A DNA stretch of 64,000 nt, from assembly GCA_038405435.1 (NCBI GenBank), contig JBBYHZ010000001.1; one strand, 5' to 3'. Origin of the DNA: Dryocola clanedunensis_A. Lineage in GTDB: Bacteria; Pseudomonadota; Gammaproteobacteria; Enterobacterales; Enterobacteriaceae. A model generated the notes under the pieces. It was given only the letters and a program-made list of their open reading frames with translations. It was not told the origin of the DNA and made no database searches. Positions 34,488 through 42,619 of the stretch are shown in pieces. The translations under genes were made by a program, and so were the position numbers. Each line of letters begins with the position of its first letter. Within the stretch, counting starts at the first letter, position 1.

Positions 34488-35018
34488 ATGAGCTTACTCA
34501 ACGTCCCGGCGGGTAAAGATCTGCCAGAAGACATCTACGTTGTTATCGAAATCCCGGCTAACGCCGATCCAATCAAATACGAAATCGATAAAGACACCGG
34601 CGCGCTGTTCGTAGACCGCTTCATGTCTACCGCGATGTTCTACCCGTGCAACTACGGCTACATCAACCACACCCTGTCCCTGGACGGCGACCCGGTTGAC
34701 GTGCTGGTCCCAACGCCATACCCACTGGCGCCAGGCTCCGTGGTTCGCTGCCGTCCGGTTGGCGTGCTGAAGATGACCGACGAAGCGGGCGAAGATGCCA
34801 AGCTGGTTGCGGTTCCGCACACCAAGCTGAGCAAAGAGTACGATCACATCAAAGACGTGAACGACCTGCCAGAGCTGCTGAAAGCGCAGATCACCCACTT
34901 CTTCGAGCACTACAAAGACCTCGAAAAAGGCAAGTGGGTTAAAGTTGACGGCTGGGACAACGCAGAAGCGGCGAAAGCCGAAATCGTTGCTTCCTTCGAG
35001 CGCGCAGCGAAGAAGTAA
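34488..35018 (+). CDS. ppa: Inorganic pyrophosphatase
   Basis: 176 residues from ATG at 34488 (MSLLNVPAGKDLPEDIYVVI), the E. coli length, with AAGGAA upstream; the in-frame start at 34458 is too far upstream and has no ribosome site. Family I active site: EIDKDTGALFVDRF, LDGDPVDVLVPTPYPL and VKVDGWDNAEAAK. It hydrolyses pyrophosphate and is essential in relatives. Codon use is strongly biased, as expected for a highly expressed gene. Confidence 0.97.
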   Translation: MSLLNVPAGKDLPEDIYVVIEIPANADPIKYEIDKDTGALFVDRFMSTAMFYPCNYGYINHTLSLDGDPVDVLVPTPYPLAPGSVVRCRPVGVLKMTDEAGEDAKLVAVPHTKLSKEYDHIKDVNDLPELLKAQITHFFEHYKDLEKGKWVKVDGWDNAEAAKAEIVASFERAAKK

Positions 35019-35040
35019 TTCTTGCCGCGATGCTGACGTA

Positions 35041-35069
35041 AAAACACCGCCAGATGGCGGTGTTTTTTT
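35041..35069 (+). terminator. Terminator after ppa
   Basis: AAACACCGCC-AGAT-GGCGGTGTTT followed by a run of T, 22 nt after the ppa stop; the A run on the other side may serve ytfP as well. Confidence 0.88.
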
Positions 35070-35087
35070 ATGGGCGGAGATGTCACT

Positions 35088-35441
35088 TCATTTCGATCGG
35101 TACTTATCTTTATCCAGCCAGTTACCGCTGTCGATGCGGGTTAATCCCTCCACCGGGCGCTGGTAGACGTACATCCATGCGCTGCCCTGCGCGGTCTGAA
35201 TCAGCTGGCGCTTGTACTCACCGCCCTTGGTACGCAGGGCATCCAGTTCGGCAAGGGTTGAGGCATCAATACGGTAAACCTCGCCAATGACCTGGCCGTC
35301 ACCGGGCACTGCGCCTGGATAGTGGCCAAGGCTATAGAGCACATAGTTTTCCTGTGTGTGATCGCCCAGCCACTGGGCGTTGGTCATCCAGTGGCTGTTG
35401 CCCTGCTTGCGTCTTAAACTGCCGTAAACAAATATTCGCAT
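35088..35441 (-). CDS. ytfP: YtfP, gamma-glutamylcyclotransferase-like protein
   Basis: 117 residues starting MRIFVYGSLRRKQGNSHWMT, the YGSL substrate loop of the gamma-glutamylcyclotransferase fold. Further signature: GQVIGEVYRIDASTLAELDA. Exact activity in bacteria is unproven. It begins 2 nt after tamB and is part of the tamAB-ytfP operon, as in E. coli. The chpSB TA genes found between ytfP and ppa in E. coli are absent here. Confidence 0.93.
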   Translation of the reverse strand: MRIFVYGSLRRKQGNSHWMTNAQWLGDHTQENYVLYSLGHYPGAVPGDGQVIGEVYRIDASTLAELDALRTKGGEYKRQLIQTAQGSAWMYVYQRPVEGLTRIDSGNWLDKDKYRSK

Positions 35442-35443
35442 TG

Positions 35444-38400
35444 CTAAAACTCAAACTGATAGAGCACATCAAGTGCCTGATCTATGCCAGACACCGCTTC
35501 CAGATACAGCTTAGGCATCAGGCGATAACGGAGCGTCAGCGTCGCCAACGAGTCAAAGATACCCACACCATATTTCACCTGGAGACCCGGCAGTACATAG
35601 CCGCTGACCACCACCTGGGAGGAGTCACCCACCCCTGCGGTATCCAGCGCCAGATTGCTTACGCCAAACGTCTCGCCGATTTTACCCACAACCTGCCCAC
35701 TTTGTGCAACCCCCAGACCGACAAGCATGGATGTCATGGCGTTGCCGTCGTCGCCAGAATTGTTCAAACCCTGGCCGCGAAGCAGGTAGGACAAGGCTTC
35801 CTGCTGGGACATGGCCGGATCGGAAAATATTTCGGCTTTCGGCTCATCCGCCGATCCCGTGACGCGGACGCCGGCAATAACATCATCTTCGGTCGCTTCC
35901 GGATTACGGATCGCCTCGATATTCAGCAGCGGCTGATCCGGTGGCCCGGAGAACAGCAGCTCCCCTTTACGCACGATCAGATCCTGACCGTAGGCGTGGA
36001 AGCGCCCTTCCGGGATGTTGATCTGGCCGTTCAGCCCCAGCCCCTGGCGGTCCTGCACCATTTTCAGATCGCCATTCAGCTTCGCTTTCAGGCCGAAGGC
36101 GTCCAGCCGCACGTTGTCGCCGACGTGGATAATCAGGTTGCTGTTAATCGGAATGCCTGCGGTTTGCGGTTTCTCCGGCTTGAGGTCTTTGTCGAGCATC
36201 ACCTCATCGCTGGAAACGCCAACCGAGCTTTCCGGAACCTCATGCACCACGATGCGCGCCCACGGAATATCGACGCGGCCATCAAGGGTGAACAGGCTAG
36301 GCGTGGCGACAAACTCAACGTCCGGCGAAACGTCCAGCCGCACCATTGGCGGCACGGTAATGCGCACTTTGTTGCCTTTCGCCGCCACCCGCGCGCGCCA
36401 GTTATCGAGCTGAGTCCAGTCGGCATCACCACTCAGCGCAATATCGCCCTGTTTGGTGCGAACCGTACCCGCGAGGGTGGAGTTCATGCCGTTGAAGTTC
36501 ATGGCGATCTGGCTTGGCTGCATATCAAACGGCATAAAGTTTCCGTCGATGTCTATGCCGTTAAGCTGCACCTGCCCGAAGATCTGCGGCCTTTCGACGT
36601 TGCCCCCGAGCCGCAGATTAGCATTCAGTTTGCCTGCTGCTTTCTCGCCGCGAGCGAATATCGCGTTGGCGATAGCAAGATCGAAGCCGCGCAGATTAAC
36701 GTTGCCGCCGAGGTTACGGCGCCCCTGCGGATCGGTAACCTGTACCTGGCCGTCGAACTGCCCGTTTTTAGCCACGCGGATCAGCCAGCCCAGCTGAGCG
36801 CGGTTGTTTTTCAGCTCCGCACTCAGGTTGAGCGTGTCGAACGCCACCGGCAGCGGGCTGTTATTCACGTCCTGGGTCACCTTCACGCCGCGTCCGTTGA
36901 GCGTAACGGTCCCCTGCGGCAGGCCGCCGGACTCGCTGTCCCAGCTTACGTCAGCCTTGCCGCTGAAGGTGCCGCTCGCCTGGGTGGTGTCCGGCATAAA
37001 GGGCTTGAGCATCGCCAGGTCAAAGCGGTTGAGATTAACTATCGCCCGCCCCTTCGCACCGGCATCGATGGTTTGCGGCACGCACAGCTCGGCGTTCGGG
37101 TTGTTCCAGCAGTGCGGCCCGATGCTGATTTTCTGCTCTTTATTGCGGTAATCCAGCGCGATGGAGCGGTTCAGACTCCACGGCCCCACCGGCGTTTCAA
37201 AGCGGGTGTTGGTAAGATTGCCTTTCCAGCGCTCTTCGGCACGGTCAAAGCTGCCGCTGAGGCTGAGCTGCCCGGAAACCGGCTCGCCCTGCATGCGCAG
37301 CTGCAGCTGGTGCTGCTTCTCGTTGCCCTTCGCTTCCAGCGTGACCAGGCTGAGATTCACGCCGGGCTGCGCGATACGCTCGACGCGCAGATTAAGATTG
37401 CCGCCGAGCTGGTCGGTAGATTTCACGTCCCCCTTCAGCAGCACGCGCGCGATGGAAAGCTCCTGCCAGCGCAGGTTATTTGCGGTCAGGTCAGCCAGCA
37501 GCTGCGGCGCTTTAACGTCGCCGCGCACTTTGATGGTGCCTTTCGCCGTGCCGCCCAGGCCCGGCAACGCGTTGTCCAGGCCCGGCGCGTCGATACTGGC
37601 ATCCAGCTCCAGATCTTTCGGTCCCAGCTCGCCCTTCACGTCCGCGCTGTTGCGGCCCAGCTCCAGATGCAGCCCCGGAATGTTCCACTGCATGTAGCTG
37701 TTGCCCTTAAGCTTTCCGGAGACGCTGACTTTATTCTGCTTCACGTTCCCGGCGAGCTTCAGCTCCGGCACGTCCACCTGCCAGGTTCCGCCGTAGAGGC
37801 TGCCGCTGGTTTTTACCAGCCCGTCGAGCTTCGCGGGCCAGTCCGGGAACTGCTTAGCGGTGTTGATGCCGTCAAGCTTCAGCTCCCCGCGCCAGCTGAT
37901 TGCCTTGCTCCAGTCGAGCACGGCTTTCAGGTCGGTGTTGCCCTGCAGCGCCGCCACGCGCAGCTTGTCCAGATTAAGCTGCTGCTCGTTGCCTTTACCG
38001 TCCAGCGTGATGACGGCGGGCGGGATCTGCTCGCCCTTCACGGCGGCGCGGAACGACAGCGCGTAGTCCGTCATTTTGCCGCTGAACTTCAGCTTCACGC
38101 CGTCCGCCTGGTACTCTTTTTTGCCGGTAAACGGCCAGTACAGCTGCTTGCTGACCACTTCCAGATTGAGCGGCAGGCCAGCTTCCGCAAGCTGCGTATG
38201 CGCCGTGAGATCCAGGTTGACCGGGCCGGAGAGGCTCATGCCGACCTTCAGCACGTCCCGCAGCTCGCCGCCGATCTTCATCTTCACCTTCTCGCCTTTT
38301 ACCGGGTCGATATTCAGCGTGGTGTTGAGGGTCAGGTCGACCGGCCATTTGTCACGCAGCTGGGCGCTGCCCGTGGCGTTGACCAGCCCCTGGGACGAGT

Positions 38401-39220
38401 CCACGTCCAGCGCGTCGAGCTTCAGATTGCCGTCGATGCTGCTGACCTTTAAAAGCAGGCTGCTGACCAGCAGATCCGTGTCGCCCGTCAGGCGCAGGTT
38501 GCTGCCGCGAAACTCCTGGATATTCAGATTGAGCGGAAGATGAACGTCGGTCATCTCCGGCAGAACGGGCTTTTCGAACAGCTGCCTGAGCGTTTCGCCC
38601 AGCGGCAGCTCTTCCGGCTGCGGATTGTTGATTTTCGGCTCAACCACCTCCTCCTGGGCAACGTCAGCCACCTTCGGCAGGGCAATCAGCAGCCCCTCAA
38701 GGTTGGTCGGCGTCAGCGTGACGTTACGCTCCTGCCAGTTCAGCCCGGAGGTAAACTCCATCACCGAGACGGTGGTGTTATCAATCTTGATATTGACGTT
38801 GTTGAGCGCCACGCGCTTAAGCGTAATGGGATAAGGGGTGGTCAGATCGAGCGGTCCGCTGTCCTCTTCGGGGGCAGGTGTCGACGGCGGCATCTTTTTG
38901 GTGTCCACAACCACGTCGACATCTTTCAGCGAGAAGTTATTCACGCAGAGGCTGCTGTCGCGCAGGCAGCCGAGCTTCACGGCGAGATTTATCTCCCCCG
39001 CTCTCACATCCACGCCGGGCTGCTCGTAGCGCAGCCCTTTGATGCTCAGATTGCGCCAGCCGCCGGTGACGCTGCCGATGTCCAGCCCCGGCACCCAGCG
39101 GTTTGCCGCGTTAAACAGCACGTGCAGGCCGGTTGTGGTCCCTACCAGAAAACCCACCGCGCCAATCAGCAATAAAATAACAACCAGCACCGCGAGGCTT
39201 ATTTTTTTCCAACGACTCAT
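35444..39220 (-). CDS. tamB: TamB, translocation and assembly module inner-membrane subunit
   Basis: 1258 residues, E. coli-like length. One N-terminal anchor (ISLAVLVVILLLIGAVGFLV), then a long beta-taco of AsmA-like repeats, and the C-terminal DUF490/TamB domain with GLNNSGDDGNAMTSMLVGLG and TLRYRLMPKLYLEAVSGIDQ. TamB spans the periplasm to TamA and helps outer-membrane assembly and phospholipid transfer. It overlaps tamA by 4 nt. Confidence 0.96.
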   Translation of the reverse strand: MSRWKKISLAVLVVILLLIGAVGFLVGTTTGLHVLFNAANRWVPGLDIGSVTGGWRNLSIKGLRYEQPGVDVRAGEINLAVKLGCLRDSSLCVNNFSLKDVDVVVDTKKMPPSTPAPEEDSGPLDLTTPYPITLKRVALNNVNIKIDNTTVSVMEFTSGLNWQERNVTLTPTNLEGLLIALPKVADVAQEEVVEPKINNPQPEELPLGETLRQLFEKPVLPEMTDVHLPLNLNIQEFRGSNLRLTGDTDLLVSSLLLKVSSIDGNLKLDALDVDSSQGLVNATGSAQLRDKWPVDLTLNTTLNIDPVKGEKVKMKIGGELRDVLKVGMSLSGPVNLDLTAHTQLAEAGLPLNLEVVSKQLYWPFTGKKEYQADGVKLKFSGKMTDYALSFRAAVKGEQIPPAVITLDGKGNEQQLNLDKLRVAALQGNTDLKAVLDWSKAISWRGELKLDGINTAKQFPDWPAKLDGLVKTSGSLYGGTWQVDVPELKLAGNVKQNKVSVSGKLKGNSYMQWNIPGLHLELGRNSADVKGELGPKDLELDASIDAPGLDNALPGLGGTAKGTIKVRGDVKAPQLLADLTANNLRWQELSIARVLLKGDVKSTDQLGGNLNLRVERIAQPGVNLSLVTLEAKGNEKQHQLQLRMQGEPVSGQLSLSGSFDRAEERWKGNLTNTRFETPVGPWSLNRSIALDYRNKEQKISIGPHCWNNPNAELCVPQTIDAGAKGRAIVNLNRFDLAMLKPFMPDTTQASGTFSGKADVSWDSESGGLPQGTVTLNGRGVKVTQDVNNSPLPVAFDTLNLSAELKNNRAQLGWLIRVAKNGQFDGQVQVTDPQGRRNLGGNVNLRGFDLAIANAIFARGEKAAGKLNANLRLGGNVERPQIFGQVQLNGIDIDGNFMPFDMQPSQIAMNFNGMNSTLAGTVRTKQGDIALSGDADWTQLDNWRARVAAKGNKVRITVPPMVRLDVSPDVEFVATPSLFTLDGRVDIPWARIVVHEVPESSVGVSSDEVMLDKDLKPEKPQTAGIPINSNLIIHVGDNVRLDAFGLKAKLNGDLKMVQDRQGLGLNGQINIPEGRFHAYGQDLIVRKGELLFSGPPDQPLLNIEAIRNPEATEDDVIAGVRVTGSADEPKAEIFSDPAMSQQEALSYLLRGQGLNNSGDDGNAMTSMLVGLGVAQSGQVVGKIGETFGVSNLALDTAGVGDSSQVVVSGYVLPGLQVKYGVGIFDSLATLTLRYRLMPKLYLEAVSGIDQALDVLYQFEF

Positions 39221-40950
39221 AGTTCAGGCCCCAGACCGATGTAAAACTGCAATCCGTGTTCGTCTTTATCACCCACCGGCACGGCGAGGTCGAGCTTGAT
39301 CGGCCCGACCGGCGACTGCCAGCGCACGCCGACACCGGCGCCGGTTTTAAAGTTGCTCTGTTTGATATCGTTAACCGCCTCGCCGGAATCGACGAAGGCC
39401 GCGCCCCACCACTTGCCGCTGACGTTGTACTGATATTCCAGCGAGCCGGTAGCGAGTTTCGACGCACCGGTCAGCTCGCCCTTGTCGTTCTCAGGGGAGA
39501 TAGATTTGTATTTATAACCACGAATGCTGCGGTCGCCACCGGCGAAGAAACGCAGGTCCGGCGGGACTTTGTCAAAGTCGCTGGTTTCAATCCAGCCCAC
39601 GTTGCCGCGCACCACGAAGCGGTGTTTGTCATACAGCGTGCGGATCCATACCTGCTGAGCCTGCACGACGGCGAAGTCCACGTCAGACCCCCACGCCGTA
39701 TTGGAAACATCAATCGAATAGCGCTGCGAGTCGCCCCAGGTCGGCATTAAACCGCCTCTGGAACGGGTACGGTTGAGGCTAACCCCAGGGTATAGCAGCA
39801 TGGTGGTGTTGGTGACATCCGCCTGGGTAAAGTGGTCGAGGCTCCAGCGCAGGTTAATGGCGTGCTGCCAGCCGCTGGACAGATCCCAGTAGCGGGAAAT
39901 GGCGAGCGTGCTTGAATCGGATTTTGTGTCGTTGAGGTCGGTATTTTTAAAGCCGCCCTGCATCAGATAATACTGTTCGAGCGGGTTTTTCAGCAGCGGG
40001 ACTTTATAGCTGAAGTCGAAGATCTGCTCGGGCGCGGAAATGCTGACGCTGGTCGTCAGGCTGTGTCCGTAGGAGTTCATCCACGGCTTTTTCCACGAGG
40101 CCTTAACCCGAGGCCCCACGTCGGTGGAGTAGCCCACGCCGGTTTCAATGGTGTTTTCCGTGCGCGGGGACACCACGCCGTGCAGCGGTAATATTTTCGT
40201 TTTGCGGGATTTATCAAACTCCGGCGCAACCACCACGGAGTTAAACCAGCCGGTGGCCGACAGGCGGCGGTTCAGTTCAGCGAGGTCTTTGGACTGGTAG
40301 TAATCGCCCTCTTTAAACGGCACCAGGTTTTGCAGGTATTCTTCGCGGATCTGCGATCCTTCAAACGTCACGTCCCCAAAGCGATAGCGCTGCCCGCTGT
40401 TGTAATCGATATCCCAGAAGGCCTGATGGCGGGCGAGCGAAACGCCCAGTTGGCTCTTGTCGAACTGGCTGTCGAAATAGCCTTTACGCAGCGAGATGCT
40501 GGTCAGGCTTTTTTTGAAGCTTTCATAGTCACCGTGATTCAGCACGGTGCCGTTTTTCGGCCTGTCGTTCAGCAGATCCAGGAAATCTTTATCTTCCCGC
40601 GCGCCGCCTCGCAGAATCACATCAGTACCGCCAATCAGCACCGGCGGGCCAGCCTCGACTTTTGCGAGCAGCACCTGACGGCCTTTTGCCGGTGGCGGAC
40701 GCAGATCAAATTCAATGGTCGGCTCATAGTAGCCGAGCGCTTTTAGCCCTTTGCGGATGGCGTCATCCACGCGGGCGCGGAAACGCCTGTCCGGCGTCAC
40801 TTCGTCACCCTGAATGGTTGAAAGCTGGGCGCGGACGTTTTTTTCCAGCTCCCCGCTTAGCCCTTCAACCTGTAATCGTACGTTGGCAGCACTTGCCCAG
40901 GTGCTGGCCAGGCATAAACTTGCCAGACATAAAAATCGGATTCTTGGCAC
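39217..40950 (-). CDS. tamA: TamA, outer-membrane Omp85-family translocase
   Basis: 577 residues: signal peptide MPRIRFLCLASLCLASTWAS, three POTRA domains (VRLQVEGLSGELEKNVRAQL in the first), and a C-terminal 16-strand barrel with the RF.GG loop as DLRFFAGGDRSIRGYKYKSI and end QFYIGLGPEL. It partners TamB. The start is divergent from msrA, about 220 bp away. Confidence 0.96.
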   Translation of the reverse strand: MPRIRFLCLASLCLASTWASAANVRLQVEGLSGELEKNVRAQLSTIQGDEVTPDRRFRARVDDAIRKGLKALGYYEPTIEFDLRPPPAKGRQVLLAKVEAGPPVLIGGTDVILRGGAREDKDFLDLLNDRPKNGTVLNHGDYESFKKSLTSISLRKGYFDSQFDKSQLGVSLARHQAFWDIDYNSGQRYRFGDVTFEGSQIREEYLQNLVPFKEGDYYQSKDLAELNRRLSATGWFNSVVVAPEFDKSRKTKILPLHGVVSPRTENTIETGVGYSTDVGPRVKASWKKPWMNSYGHSLTTSVSISAPEQIFDFSYKVPLLKNPLEQYYLMQGGFKNTDLNDTKSDSSTLAISRYWDLSSGWQHAINLRWSLDHFTQADVTNTTMLLYPGVSLNRTRSRGGLMPTWGDSQRYSIDVSNTAWGSDVDFAVVQAQQVWIRTLYDKHRFVVRGNVGWIETSDFDKVPPDLRFFAGGDRSIRGYKYKSISPENDKGELTGASKLATGSLEYQYNVSGKWWGAAFVDSGEAVNDIKQSNFKTGAGVGVRWQSPVGPIKLDLAVPVGDKDEHGLQFYIGLGPEL

Positions 40951-41173
40951 GTTTTCTCCTGAAGATCCTTGTTCACGTCCCTGCTCAGAAACGCTGATAC
41001 CGCTCCGCGGTTTAACAAAACCCCAACAAAGGGGGTTGAAAACTGCTCAAACACCCAAATAATTCTTATATGTACTGTAGTCTTATAAATCGCAGTTATT
41101 GTCCGCAATTCCACGCCGGGTTACAACCGCGTAACGGTTGAGCTCACTTTTCGCCATATCGGGAGAAAAAATT

Positions 41174-41812
41174 ATGTCACTCTTCGAGAAAACCCATCCC
41201 GTTGCGCAGTCAGAGGCCCTGCCCGGCCGCAACACGCCCATGCCGGTGGCCTCACTGCACGCGGTGAATGAACACTCGATGACCAATGTACCAGAAGGCA
41301 TGGAAATCGCTTATTTTGCGATGGGCTGCTTCTGGGGCGTCGAACGGCTGTTCTGGCAGGTGCCGGGAGTTTATAGCACGGCGGCAGGCTACGCGGCGGG
41401 CTATACGCCAAACCCAACCTACCGCGAAGTTTGCAGCGGCCAGACCGGACACACCGAGGCGGTCCGCGTGGTGTATGACCCAGCGGTCGTGAGCTACGAA
41501 GAGCTGCTGCATATCTTCTGGGAAAATCACGATCCTGCCCAGGGGATGCGCCAGGGCGGCGACGTCGGCACCCAGTACCGCTCAGGCATTTATCCGCTAA
41601 CGCCAGAACAGGATACGGCAGCGCGAGCCAGCTTAGAGCGCTTCCAGGCCGCTATGGTCGCGGCAGGCGATGAGCGCCAGGTCACCACGGAAATCGTCAA
41701 CGCCGGTCCATTCTACTACGCCGAAGACGACCACCAGCAGTATCTGCACAAGAACCCGTACGGCTACTGCGGTATCGGCGGGATTGGCGTTTGTCTGCCG
41801 CCTCAGGGGTGA
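41174..41812 (+). CDS. msrA: Peptide methionine sulfoxide reductase A
   Basis: 212 residues from ATG at 41174, the E. coli length, with GGGAG upstream. Catalytic motif AMGCFWGVERLFWQVPGVYS; resolving cysteines near the C-terminus in NPYGYCGIGGIGVCLPPQG. It repairs oxidised methionine (S-sulfoxide). Located divergent from tamA as in E. coli. A TA pair lies between it and ytfL. Confidence 0.96.
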   Translation: MSLFEKTHPVAQSEALPGRNTPMPVASLHAVNEHSMTNVPEGMEIAYFAMGCFWGVERLFWQVPGVYSTAAGYAAGYTPNPTYREVCSGQTGHTEAVRVVYDPAVVSYEELLHIFWENHDPAQGMRQGGDVGTQYRSGIYPLTPEQDTAARASLERFQAAMVAAGDERQVTTEIVNAGPFYYAEDDHQQYLHKNPYGYCGIGGIGVCLPPQG

Positions 41813-41874
41813 TGACTGTTAGGGCAGTCAAACTGTTTTAGTTCGTTGTAGAATTAATATCCACAATCGCTATA

Positions 41875-41905
41875 CTCCTTTGTAAGATCAAATCTTACAA
41901 AGGAG
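41875..41905. promoter_or_regulatory. 14-bp-arm palindrome over parD ribosome site
   Basis: CTCCTTTGTAAGAT, spacer CAA, then ATCTTACAAAGGAG: perfect arms. The right arm contains the AAAGGAG ribosome site of the antitoxin gene, and the left end overlaps the TATACT box at 41871-41876. It could be both an autoregulatory operator and, in RNA, a hairpin hiding the ribosome site. Confidence 0.7.
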
Positions 41906-41912
41906 GAGGATT

Positions 41913-42179
41913 ATGGCGCGCACGATGACTGTAGATCTCGGTGACGAGCTACGTGAGTTTATTGATTTATTAGTAGAGGCTGGTGATTACAGAACCCAGA
42001 GCGAAGTTTTACGAGATGCTTTACGTCTGCTAAAAGAAAAGCAGGCCGCCTCTAAGCTTCAGGCTTTGAAAGAATTATTAGCGGAAGGCATCAACAGCGG
42101 AACGCCTGAAGCCTGGGAAAAAGATACTTTTCTACAACGGATGAAAGAAAAGGTGAAATCAAGGAATGAAAACAGTTGA
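41913..42179 (+). CDS. ParD-like RHH antitoxin
   Basis: 88 residues. Ribbon-helix-helix core MTVDLGDELREFIDLLVEAG with YRTQSEVLRDALRLLKEKQA, typical of ParD/CC2985-type antitoxins, then a flexible toxin-binding tail (EAWEKDTFLQRMKEKVKS). It overlaps the toxin gene by 14 nt, antitoxin first. The palindrome before it is the expected self-regulation site. The pair lies between msrA and ytfL, which are adjacent in E. coli. Confidence 0.87.
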   Translation: MARTMTVDLGDELREFIDLLVEAGDYRTQSEVLRDALRLLKEKQAASKLQALKELLAEGINSGTPEAWEKDTFLQRMKEKVKSRNENS

Positions 42180-42462
42180 GCTAACGCCTAAAGCCACAGA
42201 GGACCTGGAGTCTATCTGGTTATACAGCTACGACCGTTACGGCGAAACGAAGGCCGATGAATACATCGACAGGATTTCGATGGTCCTGAAGATGCTGATA
42301 AGCCATGAGATAGGGACTTCCAGACCTGAATTAGGTAAAAACATCTTCTCTCTACCAGCTGAACAACACGTGATCTTTTTTGTCAGCCATTGCTCCCGCA
42401 TCACAGTGATTCGTATATTAAGCCATGCTCAGGATGCGCTCAGGCATTTAGCCTGGTATTAG
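42166..42462 (+). CDS. ParE-like toxin
   Basis: 98 residues of the ParE/RelE fold: VELTPKATEDLESIWLYSYD then RYGETKADEYIDRISMVLKM, and a C-terminal strand HVIFFVSHCSRITVIRILSH. The DLxxIWxYSxxxYG pattern is characteristic of ParE toxins, which inhibit DNA gyrase. Lower GC than the surrounding genes suggests acquisition from elsewhere. About 150 bp downstream is ytfL. Confidence 0.86.
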   Translation: MKTVELTPKATEDLESIWLYSYDRYGETKADEYIDRISMVLKMLISHEIGTSRPELGKNIFSLPAEQHVIFFVSHCSRITVIRILSHAQDALRHLAWY

Positions 42463-42510
42463 CGCCAGTGGCAGCCCCTCCCCGCCTTACGCTATACTAC
42501 CCGTTGAATT

Positions 42511-42546
42511 TGCTGACATGCTTCACGAGAGCGGCCAGCATTTTTT
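42511..42546 (+). promoter_or_regulatory. Possible attenuator hairpin in ytfL leader
   Basis: TGCTG and CAGCA flank 20 nt and are followed by TTTTTT; TATACT at 42493-42498 is a likely -10 box just upstream. The stem is only 5 bp, so termination would be weak or regulated. Confidence 0.3.
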
Positions 42547-42550
42547 ATGT

Positions 42551-42619
42551 ATGACCCCAATGGATTTTCAACTTCCCCTTCCGAGGATCTGGCCACAACA
42601 GCCAGAAAAACTATGTTAA
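42551..42619 (+). CDS. Possible leader peptide overlapping ytfL start
   Basis: A 22-codon open frame, MTPMDFQLPLPRIWPQQPEK then LC, in a different frame from ytfL. Its TAA overlaps the ytfL ATG region by 7 nt, so translation could be coupled. The peptide is proline-rich with an RIWPQQP stretch. No strong ribosome site is visible before it or before ytfL itself. It is a candidate only; an alternative is that ytfL starts upstream, at ATG 42547, in its own frame. Confidence 0.3.
   Translation: MTPMDFQLPLPRIWPQQPEKLC

Noticed and set aside
35354..38452. Long open frame (about 1032 codons) on the plus strand
   Set aside because: It is antisense to tamB in a GC-rich, codon-biased gene, has no family motifs and no ribosome site.
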